DNA from: Salvator merianae
Lineage: Eukaryota > Chordata > Lepidosauria > Squamata > Teiidae
Reading direction: 5' to 3'
Length of the DNA: 64,000 nucleotides
NCBI GenBank assembly: GCA_003586115.2
Contig: QVOM02000112.1
Coordinates: 45,810,743-45,874,742 of the forward strand
Shown: positions 1-14,700 of the stretch, piece by piece
How positions within the stretch are numbered: position 1 is the stretch's first letter
Layout: each line of letters starts with the position of its first letter
The notes under the pieces: generated by a model
Told to the model about the DNA's origin: nothing
The model's input: the letters and a program-made list of their open reading frames with translations, nothing else
The model's database searches: none
Made by a program: the position numbers and the translations under genes

Positions 1-1642
1 GTTTAATTATATTAGCCTATAACTTTTCCAAATGATCAGTCACTACATACATAATCTGTTCTCCCTGTGCAGGAAAAGCAAAAGCAAATGAGAACTAACT
101 AGAAGACAAAACCTGAATACAATTTTTGTCAATATTTTACTTTTCAATATTTATGCCATAGGTACCTTTGAACAATTATTTTGTATAACCTTGCACAACC
201 AGTTCATACATGGGAAGGTACAGGAAAAGCTGCAAGAGAATAGCATTTTTCCAAGTGCCAATTTTTTGATTCAGAGCTTACCTAGAAAACACTAGAAACC
301 AACAACAGAAAAGCACCAAAAGGCATTTAATGCATGAATGAATTTTCAATCTGATGGTAACGAATAAGTCCCTTTCCTTGACAACACATTAAGTGTGCTG
401 CTGAACAGAAAGCTGAACATACTTGCAAAGCACATGAATGATATTTCTTTGTCAGAAGAGGGCAGTTCATTCCAGCAGTTCTGAAAGTCCTCAAGGCCAA
501 AATCTTTCTTCAGCTATTATATGACATCTCAATATGGCAGTAAGATAATCATTATGAATTAGAAGGTGTCCTCACACAATTTCTGAGGAGAATACTGGGC
601 CTCCTCAAATGTGTGCCAAGAGTCACCCTCTGCTTAGAAACAGTAATGACATCTATAACTGAGCATGCATAGACCCTTAGTTTGCAATACTGGCTCAAAC
701 ACATTTGGACTGCCCTTCCCTGAGGACAGTTTGAATTGTTACTAATAGATAAAGAAGCAGGAGATAAATTTAGCATATTTACAGATAAACTGAAACACTC
801 CATCAACTTTCTGACTAGATGAGTCTAGATAAGGCTACCCAAATCATCACTCAATGGATAAAATACGTAGATAACCAACATTTTCTTGCTTCACTAATTG
901 TACATTAGCCAAACTTATTTATCTTTTCACATCCTTCCCATCCTAAATACTTGAAATTCTCTTAGTCCCATGCTATAGAAAATTATTTTCTGGAGTCAGG
1001 TGAAATTCACTCAGTAATATGTATCTGGCTGGATGCTTTCAAGTATTCCTTATGACCAGTGCTACTGTCCATGTGAAATGGGAGCAGCAGAATAATTGAC
1101 AAGCATTTTTTTTAAAAAAATTCCTGGACAGAGACTATCTGAGACAATTAATCCTGACATACATTTGGAAACACCCAGGAAGAATCCAGGAATGGTATCT
1201 AAGGAAATTATATTGGAAGGCAAAGACAATCTCCTAACAAGACATATGGCTATTCCTAGCTGCAGCTGAGAATGTTAATTAGCACATCCAATATTTACAA
1301 TATACTGAAGGCTAAATCCTGGCTTGAAGCCTATATCTTAATTGTTCCCCCCTCTTTTTCTAGTTATTACTAAGCCTGTTAATAATGTTTATTCTAGATT
1401 TCATATACCTCATGTTATAATTTTGTAATTCTAATTGGGTCTGTGATCACAAATTAAATAAAGTAAGTACAGAAGTTAGTGAGGCCAGTGAATTTAATAA
1501 GTCTGCAAGTAAATAAAATGAGATTGCAAGCATGATTTGAGAGGATAACACCACAGAGGGTGGTGAGCATTACACATACAAATACATTATCTTTTGAGTA
1601 ACTGTAAAAAGGCTAGGATGCATTCAAACAGATGTAGCTCAC
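1..1642 (-). other. CFAP47 intron 12 (partial)
   Basis: AT-rich intron sequence. I found no exon, RNA gene or clear transposon in it. Confidence 0.6.
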
Positions 1643-1826
1643 CTCTTTAAATACAGATTTAGATTCAATTTCTGCTAGCTGATGACTAGTTAAGAGGCTA
1701 TTTTCAATTACTTCAACAACCTTTTCTTCAACTTTATCTTGCTGTAAAAAATTAACTTTTGGAGATTTCAATCCTGATGCTGGTTTTAATCCTATATCAA
1801 TAGGATTATTAAGTCTTTCAAAGATT
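1643..1826 (-). CDS. CFAP47: CFAP47 exon 12 (last coding exon seen in window)
   Basis: The acceptor is AATTTTGTAG|AATCTT and the donor AAAGAG|GTGAGC. It encodes IFERLNNPIDIGLKPASGLK, then SPKVNFLQQDKVEEKVVEVI and ENSLLTSHQLAEIESKSV. The D-IGL-x-P-x-SGLKSP motif is conserved in human CFAP47, while the acidic stretch after it is poorly conserved. No further exon could be recognised between 1642 and 1. Confidence 0.88.
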
Positions 1827-2685
1827 CTACAAAATTGAAGGTCAAGGAGAAAGAAAATGTATATTCAGCTAACAAAAAAATGGATTTTTTAAATATACTT
1901 TAATTGTACATTTAATTCCATACAGTCTCAGTAATAAATCTGCCCCAAATCACTGATCTTACTGAATCCTTACATCAAATAGCAGATTGCTATTGACATC
2001 CAGGGCTCTTTATGATAAAAGATTACACAGAACATGAGCTCTACAATTACCTTGTGCAGATAATTTATTTGGATTTTTATACTGTCCTATATGGCAGTCT
2101 TGAGGTACAGTATAATAAAAACAATCACATAAAATACAATATAGAAGGTAAAAAAAAAACCTCAGCTACTCCCCAAAGGCCTGGGAAGGAAGATATAATT
2201 TTGTTCAGTGCCTGAATGAACCAAGTGCAGATATTTGGTAAATCTCGTTGGGGAGGCTGTTCCAGTTGGAAGTCAATAATGAAGAATGCCCTGTTCTTAG
2301 CCATAGTTCCACAGAACTCCTCAAGAGAGGATACTACCAGAAGGGATTCCCCTGAAGATCTGAACAGGTGGGCAGATCAGTATGGGGGGAAGTGGTCCTT
2401 CATGTATTTGGGGCCTGAGCTATATAGGCAGCTTCCTCCTGAATGTCTACTCTGATGCAAGAGTAACATAAACTCCTCTAAACACCATTTATTTATAAGT
2501 ACAATAAATAGGCTGTGACTCCTCCATACTTATGGAACTTTCTTCCCAGAACACAGACTAATCAACTTCACGATTTTGAGATAATCAGTTTTGATGTGAG
2601 TTTAAATAAGCTATGAAATTAACCCAACCATCTGAAACCTGCATGATGGCAGGCATTTCCAAACCAAAAAAACCCAAAACAAAAC

Positions 2686-2732
<47 letters not shown>

Positions 2733-5700
2733 AGATTTTGAAATGCTCACTGTACTGACATGAATCTCCACTTCTTATTTACTTAACTTTGAGATCTATA
2801 AATTTGGCCTTCCACGCATCGGTAGTGTAAAGTCCAATGCAGCTTGTCAAATCAATTAGCTGGCACTGTAGCTAATCCATATGACAACTGAATTCCAAAA
2901 AGGGATTTTTTCAGAACACTGGAAAATCAATCTTATACCACAGGCATCTAACCATCTCTTTGGAGCCTTACGCAACCCTCCTTGAAATTTTCTGTGTTCC
3001 TTTGAGAGTCTCCCCCAACAATTTAAACTCTGCCTGAGCAATAAACTAGAGACAGAGCTGAAGAGTCTCATTCTTTCTGCTGAACCCACCACCATCAATG
3101 GGGATGCAAGGTGGTCCTTCTTTAGCCAATCTGCATGCAAAGGTATAGAGTATGGTGGCTGTACCAAGCAACAGCATATGATACTTAAAGGAGTAGCTGA
3201 GGTTAGGTGCAACTCTTAGTCCATAAAATGTTAACCTTGTTTTGGATACAATAGAATTTAAAATAAATTACAATACCATAAATATGCAAAATGTCAAAGC
3301 ATTTTGGCAATTTATTCCAAAGAAATGCTTACCGAGAAGCTTTTTTATGCAAGCGACACCATCTTAAACTTCGAACATAGTTCTCATAATAATCCTTATT
3401 CACTTGTTTTTCCAGTTCTTCATATGCTGTGTAAGAAAACTCTGGATCCACATAACTATATCTAGTAACTTTTGTGAAAATAGTCCTAGACAAAAGAAAA
3501 AGCATCCTCATTAGTTCTTAAATGATTTATATAAACAGTACTTTTGCCATATGGATATATTATTCATGCATTAATTATTTCATAGAACATAATCAGCACT
3601 TATGCAAGTAAAGACAATGAATAAAGTCCCAACAATGAATAGCTGCTCACATATTTTAAAAATGAAACATATGTTTTAGATCCAAAGTTTTACTCAGTGG
3701 AATTCTATTTGCACAGGATCCTTCTACTGGCATTAGGGATCTTTTAGAGACGCCCCTGCTTACTCTTCAGAGGCTTCCCTTTCCCTTGCATCTCCTGAAA
3801 AATGATTATTTGGGAGGGCACTGTGGAACAGCTCAAAGAAGAAGAAGAAGAATTTGGTTTTTATACCCCGCTTTTCTCGGCCGAAGCTGGCTCAAAGCGG
3901 CTTACAAGGTTATTTTTTGCTCAAAGACTTACATCTATCTATCTTCCGCATCACACAAAGTGATGCTCCCTATTAATCTACTTGCAATTACTTGCTTTCG
4001 AACAGCTAGGTTGACTGGAGCTAGAGGCCAGTAGAGGGCGTTCATCCCCTCTACACAGCAGACAAGGGCCTCGAACTCCGACCCTCCTATTGAAAGATCA
4101 GTGCCTTAGCCACCTGCGCCACCGTGCAGGGCAACATGTGTAGCTGCAGGGAACAGGATAAAGGCTGCCTTCCTACCACCACCATCTCCTGGAAGATAAC
4201 CTCCACAGCTTCTTGCCTGTTTCTGTGAATGGAAACATTCCTCCCATTTGCAGTAAATCTGGATTCAATCCAAGTATTTGCAAAACATCTTATTTCTATT
4301 CAAGTAAAAATTACCTATAGCAGATCGCTTTGTCACTATGACAAAGCAATAAAGAGTGCCAAATTTAATTAATTAATTAACGCAATATTCTATTTACTGT
4401 TCTGCTTACCTGTAATCCCTGTACAACTCAGCAGGTCTAATGCTGGCTGCACGATCATTAGGAAGAGCCACCATTGCATTGCCCAAATTTCTGTTTATCT
4501 GGTGAGTGTGACGTTTTGTCTGCTTTGATTTAAGCAATGCTACTGGAGCCATCTCACTGAATTGTCCCCCCTTGTTAGCTATAAATATTCCCATTTCATT
4601 GGAAATCAATGGTGTTAAACCTTTATGAGAATTCAGATAAAAAGAAATTACATGGGTGTTTACAAGAAAAAAAGTATAAACTATCACATTTATTACCTTT
4701 AAATATAGAAAACTCAATTCCTAGCTGAAAGCACTATTTTCTAAGAACCAAGTAGTGCACTAACATACTACCTTGACATACTATTTGGTGCAGATAGCAG
4801 TATTTTTGAGACAGGAGAGCTGGAAGTTCAGATGTAAGCCTCCAGCTTTGCCGTATTTCTAACTTACATTTTTAGGCCCCATCCAAACAGGGGAAATATA
4901 ATACCATTATGGCACCACTATGGTGGGATTGCCACACATATCTGTGGCAACCCAACCATAGCTACACTAAATCCTCCCTAAAACATGCAGTAGTCTATTT
5001 TGGGAAAACCCAATTCTTGTGGTAGGTTTTCCTGAAATAGCGCTATGGCTTACCTTCTGGATGCAGCCGCCATTTTCGCTTTGGCCACCACACATGTACA
5101 GGGATGGAAAAGATGGCTGTGCATGTACAGTGATCATGATCATGCACTTTTGAGTATTTCATGCTGGCAAAACACCCAGATATGCACATCACTAAACTGT
5201 GCACAGACAGCATAGGCCCCCACATTGTCTAGCTGTTCAGCAATAATTCTGGAGGGGCTTTTCTTTGGAATATCGCTTGTTAGAATGATATGTGGCTGGC
5301 ATCTGGAGCCAGCCTTAGACAATGATTCACAAAGCAATTTACAACATATGTAAAAAATACATGCACTCAATATCAAAACTGACTGAAATATTAATTTCAC
5401 AATAATACCAAAATGTTAAAAAAGCACAAACAAAAAACTTCATCATCCCAAGAATAACAGTTCTAATTTACAGTAATTGCTAAAAACTGAATGGATAGGC
5501 CTATGGCCATGGGAAGAACATAAACATTCCTAGTTTTTCATCAAGTTCCATATCTGCCTAGTTACCACTAATGCAGATCTCAATGCGTAGGCTAGTAAAG
5601 AAGTATGCAAACCTTGAAATAAATTGATCTCAAACCATTCAGAGCCTTAATTTTATCCAGTGTATTTGAAATTGTGCACAAAAATACATTAAAATCAGTG

Positions 5701-8700
5701 CAATTGCTATAAAATTAATAACCTCTCCAGCTGCCTAGGACTAGCTCACAACCGATGTAAGTTTACGAACAATCTTAAAAGTCACTCCTTTGTAAAGTGC
5801 ACTAAATCTGTCAACTGTCCTGAATTTTTACAAAAGAGATGAATAAATATAAATGATCATCATAATCCAGTCTCAGTGTAACAAGTGTCTGAATAACTGA
5901 AGAAAGAGCAAACCTTTTTAACCTCAAAACTGAAGTACAAAGATTTATGGCCAGTAAGGCATAGCAATTAACGGGCCAGACTAGGACCAAAGAAGCTCAA
6001 GTTCAAGACTCTAGTCAGTCATAAAGCTCACCAAGTTAACCTTGAGTTAACCACCACCCTTGAGCATACTTCAAATTGCTGAATTCTGTTCAACATTGCA
6101 TACTGAGACTGGTGGCACAGCCCAACACATTTCTGCTCTCACACACCTCATGTACCAGCTTAGTCACAGCCTACAAAGATCAAAGACTTGCATCAAATGG
6201 TACAATAAGATAGAAGGAAGGGCATTCTTGGAAAACAGGAGGCTCTTGTGGTGTTCTGAACAGCAGAGGAGATAACATTACCACTTTTATTTTGCTAAAG
6301 TCTCTTTCAATATAGGATGGCTGTAAACCATGAGCTGGAATTCAATTCTGCCCCCACTCCAGGGAGAAAGCGTAACTAATCTATCAAACATGTTGGTGCT
6401 TCTCATTATAGTATTCTGGAGGACGGCTTAGGAATGCCCTCTTGGCAGTGCCATCCCCTTCAGCAGTTAAAGTACAGCCTTCTCAGTAATACCCCCAAGA
6501 CTAGGGAATGGTCTCCCCTCCGAGATACTTCAGGTACCCTCACATGATTGGTGAAGACACACCTCTTTATCCTGGCCTTTGACTGAGGAAACAGCATTCC
6601 CCCTCCCAATGCAGGATCTGCCACTGTTTTAGCTAACCTATTTGATCTGTTTTTATACTGATTTTATTGTAACCCACCCCGAGACCTTCAGGTATAGGGC
6701 AGGATAGAAATACAAATAAGTAAATAAATAATATATCTCGTTCTAACTCCTAAGGCTTCAGCATTGCTAGAGACACTACCTGCTGCTCTGTGGTATCCCC
6801 AAAGATAAAAACTGGAAGAGGAGAACAGGGGGTGGAATATACTACAGAGCAGTAGACTGATGGGTGAAGAAGTAAATTAACACACAGGGCAGTACAAATC
6901 AGTACTAAGTCCTCACAAGAAACTCTTAAGCTTCACATGAACACTCACGGACTAACAAGTTATTTTCAAAATATGCAGAACATTGTATCGCTATCCACAT
7001 GCCTACTGAACAAGCATCACACAAGAAACAAAATCCAGTGAAACATACATACATACCAGGGTTGGTTTTCAGTATAACTTCACTGGTTACAGACTTGCAC
7101 AGACCAAAAAAATGCAGAATCTTTTGATGAAAAGGTTTCATTTCCAAATTTGGTAGGTCATCTTTTTTTGCCACAGGACCAATGATATCTACCACCTGCT
7201 TTACTGTGAAAGTTCCTATTCGATGAGGAACAAATGAAAATACAATATCCTAAAGACAAAAACATTGACACACACAGGGAAAAAGAAGCATTAAGGCATT
7301 TCAGAAGTCAAGGTTCTTAAAGACAATTTTATTGTTTTTTTTCTCTTTCCTTTTAAAACATCAGCATGCAAAATCCCTCGCCTTTTTATTTTTTGCTTTT
7401 AAAGGAGCACGATTATCTTCTAACTAAGTAATGCATCAAAACAGAAATAATAAAGAGGAGATACAGGGCTAGAAGAAATTCCAGTGGCAATAATAACATG
7501 TTGAACAATACTTCAGCAAAGATACTTCTGCAAAGGTGGGGACCCAAAAGAATTAAATGTTTGGAAGACAAGAAATTGTAAAGGAAGTTGTTAGAATAGG
7601 AATACAGATTGGTAATACACCACTCATGCAGAAATAAAAGAAGATAAACAGAAATCCACTATGTCCCTTTTTGCACTGGACCTTATTATGGATTATATCC
7701 AGGAATAGGGACATGCCATCCACATGCTAGTGTAGATTACAGCAGGCCTGCCCACACTGAGCTCTTAAACAATCATGCACAAAATAGCTGCATGATAAGA
7801 ACCAAATTGTAAGCATAGTATTGCATACCCTGTATGCCAAGAGCAGGTTCAATATTTCTTGGCTACAAGTAAATACAATTTATGTGATGACCACTATAGT
7901 AATATGGCTATAATAATAAGTTAAACCTATGGGCCTTTTCACACTGACCAGCCTGGAATGGTATAACTATACCATTTTAGGTTGGAAAAGACCCCACAGC
8001 GCGGCAGCCTTTCGCACTTCAAGCGCTAGAACAGCCCTGTACCTGGCCATCAGGCACTCAAAGTGCAAATTCAGGCCCAGTCACCATGACAGCAGCAGTG
8101 GCAACATCCGGCACATGGCCAGACGTTGCCATGGCAATTGGGATGCCGTGTGTGACTGCACAGCTGCACCACCCTGTCCGCTCACAGTGTTCTCACCCAA
8201 AAGAGAGTGCAAATGCTGCTGACTGGGAGCCATCCAGCTGCTCACACACAAACTGTGGACAACGTTTTAGTTGTCCACAACTAGTAGCATCCAGGAGCGG
8301 CTGTAGATGGTCCCGGATGCTGAGACAGCAGGGTCATGTGGACACACTTAACCAGTGAGTATCTGCTTGCTCACTAAGGGTTAAGTGCAAACAAGACCCA
8401 TGTAATCATATTATAAAATGATTCATGCATAAAATAGTTTACGGAGCATAGACAGAAAATGAACAATAGAATACCTGAGTAGATTTTGCTTTTACTTTTC
8501 CTTTTTCAGGACAAATATTATAATGTGCAATCTTTCGGAAAACAAATGACACAGGAAGAATATCACATTCATTTGTTACTGTGCAAATAATATCAGTGTG
8601 TTCTCCCGTGAAACATTCCATAAAATTAATTACTGGTCCAGGGTTGAAAGTAAACATGACTGGTAGTCCTGAACCAGTCATACCCAACTCAACTTGACGA

Positions 8701-11700
8701 GGATTATTTCCTGAAAAGACATTGAGACAAAAGATTATGCTACAATTTTCAGTGAATAAACCGATAACATAATAATCAATGCAAGTCATATGTAACAAAA
8801 AAAACTGCCTATAAATAAGTTGTTCCCTTCCGAAATTACTATGATGTCTCATGCAGCAGGTGATCTGCTAAGTATTAAAGCCGCTTGTCGTGAAGGAGCT
8901 GAATACTTCTGAGACTGCAGTAGTCATTAGAAGAGGCATTTTGTGTTGAATTTGGAGAAACCACTCGTTATATTAGTTGTGCTGAGCTATTTAAATTGTT
9001 CTTGTTTGATTGGTTTTTTTGCAAACAGCTGACAGTTTGCAAATTCTGAAAATAAACCTAATTTGCAATGAGGGTTGAATGATTTTGATTACAATTGTAT
9101 GTACTACAATAAATACTGTATACTGCAACTTTCATAGTTACAATTTTATATTATATGTTTGAATTAGTTTTAATTCAAAATTACACAATTAATTCTGCTT
9201 TTATATGTTTTTATACCATGAAATAGTCTGAGACCATAGGGTACAGGACAGAAAATAAATGAAAATACAGCAAATAAGAAACAGTTGGCATTCTTATAGG
9301 TAAAAGAGGAGTTAAAGAACTGTATGCTAAGTCAAAAAGTTTCCAGGAGTATTATTGCCAACTTTATATTACTCAGAAATAAGCATTTCTTACTCATTTG
9401 TAACATAGATGACTTTTTATATAAATTTTAATTAAAAAATACGCAAATCCCATTCAGATTCTTATAAAAATGTACAGATATAAATACAGTTCAAATCTCT
9501 GTAAACTTTCCAAGTGGTAGTACCATACCATTGATGCCAAAGTCACTTCCCTCGAATCCCTGAGAGAAATCATCTTTACATCCAACAGCTTCAAATTTGA
9601 GAAAGAGAGCATAATCTTGTCGTGAAGGTGTTTTGTCAAGGTCACGGTCTCTTTTAAGTTGCCTGAAAAAATTAGAAATTGCTATTTCTATGGGAAAATT
9701 TAATAGTCTTAACAGGTAAGAACTTTTTTCTCATGTTTGTTATGAGAAAAAAATATATATATTTAAAATAGCAAGAATAAAGTTTTCTAGGTAATATCAA
9801 TGAGCTTTCACATGTAGAGTACATAATTGCATATTACATTACATGGCAATTTCTATAGGCTCATGACCACATTCACTGTGCAACGTAGTCAAAATGTTAT
9901 CCTTTTCTTCATTTAATTGTCAGTATGTCAAAGCTAAGCACCCTCCAGAACTTTGTCAATATGGTAGCTTCCAGATCAATACCATGCATTTAGAATATAC
10001 ACCTTTTTATAATTCTACAACTTCTTATGTTTCCTTTCTGATGTATCCTCTTGCTTTACCCTAGTTACTACTACAGCCATTGTCTGTAAGTCTCTAGCCC
10101 TCAACAATCCAACTATAGCAGTCTCATCCTGAATTTATAGAAAAAAGTGACTTGGCCTTGAAATAGAGCACTTTCTTTTCCTCCTACAGATAAAAGAGGG
10201 AAAGGAAGAGGAATATGCACTACATATTCATAACAGTATCTACAATCTGAATTGTTAAGATCGTGTAGGTGACATTGGAGTTCCACAAGTGCTTCTTAAG
10301 GACAGGGAAGCATAAGTATTTATTTTATTTATTTATTTGCACTGGAATGTTGAGCAAATCCCAAGGCATGTCATCAAATGATAGACTGAGCAGGTTCTGT
10401 AAAAGAATCAACAGAATGAACAGTAGCTTAATAGCCACAGAATAATTAAATGAAAAGTTTATCTCCTCCATCTTTCAATAAACATGGAATAACAGTCAAC
10501 AGAGCTATAACTTTAAGGAAGAAGAGGCTGGAAGGTGGAGTGGTTCATCAATAATCTATTAATAACATAGTAGATTTCAAATGTGATACACCTTCATGGT
10601 TATTGGAAACATGTGTTGCCCGTGGGGGGGGGGGGCTATTTCACATTACTATAAGATGCATTAACCAAAGTTAATTACAAAAAACAGAAAGTCACTCTTT
10701 TCAAACCAACAATTCGGAATATTACTAAACGTATATCAAGAAGACGGTGGGACATAATCCTTCAGATAAATTTTCAGCATCTTTGACTATTGCGATTATG
10801 GAATATGGGTTTATATAGCATGCTTACTTTGGACTAAAACAAAGCGCAACCACCATTTTCTGATAGGGTTGCAGAGTTCCCTCACTTGGGATGCAGGCTA
10901 TCAACGTAGAAACATCTTGTCCTGTATTTTTATCAATGTAATGCAAATCCTTTAAAACAGCATCTGTACTCTTATGAGTATTTGTAGCCTATAAGACAAA
11001 GATTTAGAAAATGTTAAAAGTTACTGAATTGCATCTTTTTTTTCCACACTGAACTTTCACATGACAATACAAAGAACAGTAGAACTAAGCACTAGTATTA
11101 CACACAAAATATACTTTAGATAGAGGTATGTTACAAAGAAAGGTAATAAACATAAATGATATAGATAAAAGTGAAAAGTATTTGGAGAAAACAGCTCTAT
11201 CACTAGGTCCCACTTAGCCCTATACTTCCGACAGCATTTGTATGCTGCAAGTGCCCATCTTTACAGCAGGATATACACAGTGGGCTGAAGTATAAATGTT
11301 TTTCAAAAAAATGGAAGCTTTATAATGCCCCATGAAGTCCTAGTAAACAAAGTCAAAAAGCTGGACATATTTTGGTTCCATTACGATCACAGAGATTTTA
11401 TTTGCTTCATCAGGGCAAAATCTAAAACATTTCACTTATATGGAACTGGATACAGCCACAGTAATATCATGGCGGTAAAGCAAAAATCTGCATTTGAAAA
11501 AATCAGTGCTTGGAGAAGAAGATTGTTTGAAATCTAAACTGCATTCCAAAAGCTTTACTGTATCTATCAAAAACATCAAGAAAACTGGATATAGTGGTAA
11601 TTAATTATATAAGACAGAATCTTAAAAATATATTTTCAAAAAATAAATCAAAATATTTCTGTCTCCAACTAGCCTCAAGTGTCCTGTTTCAGCTCATTAA

Positions 11701-14700
11701 GAAGACTCATCTGTTATTGCAGCACCAAGGAGAGTTCCAGAAAAGGAATACACTCTCAAAACGTCAAGGAGGACAGCAGGCTTTTTTGAACTTTAAATTA
11801 TTTCTTTTTTTGGCTGAGGGTTGAATTAATAGCAAGCCACCTTGTCAAGGATACCATGCCACTCTGACACATATCCATACCCACACAAATGCAGACTTTG
11901 CACACACACTGTGCATGCAGTGAAAGGTGCCAACCTCTCCTTACTAAAAATATGGGACAGAAATCCTTTGTCTTAATCTGCCTATTTAAAAGGCAATAAA
12001 AAAAAAGGTTTGCCTTTGTCAGCACTGCAACTGGAAGCAAAAACAAAATAGTTCAGCTCTCATTTACAGCACTGGAATAGGAAGACATGCTTCAGCATGG
12101 TAAATGAGGGGGAAAGTGGATTTGTTTTATTCAGGCTTAAAATACAAGACAGGAATTAAGATATTCTCCAGTTTCATCACTAAAAAGGACATATAAGAGC
12201 TTTATTTCTGCTCCAGAACTATAGATGAAGTTAAAAAATGATGAAGAGCTTTTATCTCAGAAGTAAAACTTAGGGACTAGTGGTCCATTGCTCACAGCTA
12301 GACAAGCAATATCCAACTCTTTGAGAATCCCTTGGACAGCAAGGAGACCAAATCGGTCAATATTAAAGGAAATCAACTCTGTTCATTTGAAGAGCAAATA
12401 CTGAAGCTTTGGCCACATAATGCGAAGACAGGGCTTATTGGAAAAGACCCTGGTGCTGGGAAAGATTGAAGGCAAAAGGAGAAGGGGATGGCAGAGGATG
12501 AAGTGGATAGTCAGTGTCATGGAAGGAATGAAAATGAGCTTGGGCAGAATTCAAGACACAATGGAGGACAAAGGGGCCTGGTGTGATGGGGTCAGGAAGA
12601 GTCAGCCATGACTGAATAACAACCACCAGCTCTCATAACCTCTCTTGTGATCCATGCTGTCTATTTCCTGCTGCACTGTCAAAAATGCTTATGAGCCTTT
12701 TGATTCCTCAAGTCTAGCACCTGTAATGATCCTGCCATTGCTCCAATGGAACATGACATTATGGGAACTGGTACAGTGGGCTCCTGCCTGCTAATATCTT
12801 AGGCCCTGATTATTAATATAACGCCAACAGCCAAGAATGTAGGATGACTTCGCAACCAGATACCTCCAGCCTCCATCTCTCTTCAATCGGTTCAGTTTTT
12901 TAATTACTTTGATACATGCGGGACACAAAGTCTGATTAGTGAAGGAACATAAGCTGCGAAACTCAAAACTGGTTCAATAATTCAGTGTGCACAGAATAGA
13001 AGCAGCAGAAACTGTCCAGCTCCTTATAGGCTGCAGAAAAGCACTTTCAGGAGTGCATGTGATCATACACTTGGGGCACCCCTGTTCTCGTCTTCAGTTG
13101 ACTCAAAGTCAACTGTGATACCACCTACATCCCAAGCAGGACAGCTCTCCTGAAAAGCAAACAGATAAGGAGATGCAGAGCTAAATTCAAAATATATTTT
13201 CATACCATTTCTTCACCAACAGCATTATCCTGCAGGACTGCTACCCATTCCATGGGCTCTGGGCTTTTATTATGAAGAATAATCTCTTCAGTCTTGGAAG
13301 TTCCAAAATAGACACATCCAAAATCAACACATTTTATTCTGTTTGATTGAGGCATACCCAAAACTTGAAGAACTTGTTCCACTATATTGGCTTTGATCAT
13401 TATCTCAGCATCAGGCCGCCCCTGCAATGCCACGCTTCCAGTAAAAGCAACAGGTAAGAAAGAAAAGAAAAAGAAATAACATGGTAAGTAGTGCAGACAA
13501 TGCCACAGCTTTACTATTAAAGAGTGAATTATGTAGAATAATGAAAGGAGTACTCTTAGATTTTGCTGTGGAACTCAGCCAGTCATTTGGCCTTCTAAAT
13601 AGCTCTGAGCAATGGAACAGAAAGAAAATTATCTACAATGTAATTGGTATATATGTTGGGGGTAAGTGAGACCAAATACAGGCAGAAGCACATTATCCCA
13701 CCTATTAAGTGATCATTATGCTGGCAAAAAGACAATATTCTACTTCTATTACTGAATCCTGACCTTTTCCAAGAGTAAAGGAGTTGGCTGAGAAAGGAAT
13801 GCACAACAAATAGTACACACGAGTCTTGAAATTAGTCTGAAATGAATTTTAAGATCAGATCATTCAAATCTGCCTAAAACTGAATACCGCACTTGATACA
13901 GTGCTGCAGGAGATAAAATACACACGTGCGCTGCAGATATAGGACCTTAACAGAATCAAAGCAAACTTTGATCAAACTATGACTGGCCTATCCTGTCTTT
14001 TGGTACAAACGTCATAATTCCAAAAGGAAGAAAAAATGGGTAAGTTCCTAAGCAAATAAAAGGGGAACCATACATCTTAAGAGAGAAAAATACTCTTTTT
14101 GAATCTTACGTTTCTGGCCCTTTTGGAGATAATGGAGGACTTCTTGCTCTAAAAATGTCTCAATATCATACTAAAGCTTCTTTGGATTTTACTTTGTGAA
14201 AAGATGTATTGGTTTGTCTCCATTTATCTCAGTCAATGCCTTCTCTTTTCTCTATCTCCTTCCACTTCTCCTTAGTTTTTAGCTAACCTAACTTTTTACC
14301 AGGAATATCTGAGATTTCCCTAACTTTCAGCTAAACTCACCAAAGTCCATACCTCTAGACTTTTGCTTTGGAACAGGTAGCTATATGTTGCACTTATGTT
14401 AAACAACCTACTCCACATCAATTCTGAGACCTGTCCATCAGAAATGTAAATGGTTAGACCTTTGTGGCCAACAGGAATCTTTTGGGAAAGTTATAGAATT
14501 GAGTGAGACAAATGCTATTTAAAAACAGGTCAGATTGGGTTTGAGTCAAATAGGGTTTGTCAAAATAAAGACAAAGATAGAGCTTGACAGAGACCTGACA
14601 GAAACCAATAAAATCAGTTAAGAAAAACAAGCAAGAGTTTTGGCAAATGGTCAGGTTAGGGCTGAAAAATAAGAAGAATCAGATAGCAAAGAGATACTAA

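Noticed and set aside
1..1642. CFAP47 exon 13
   Set aside because: I searched the minus strand for the next conserved block of the protein and found no matching exon with proper splice sites.
3836..4130. Functional tRNA gene on the minus strand
   Set aside because: A- and B-box-like motifs are present, but there is no cloverleaf that closes and the unit is joined to a LINE-like tail, so it is a SINE.
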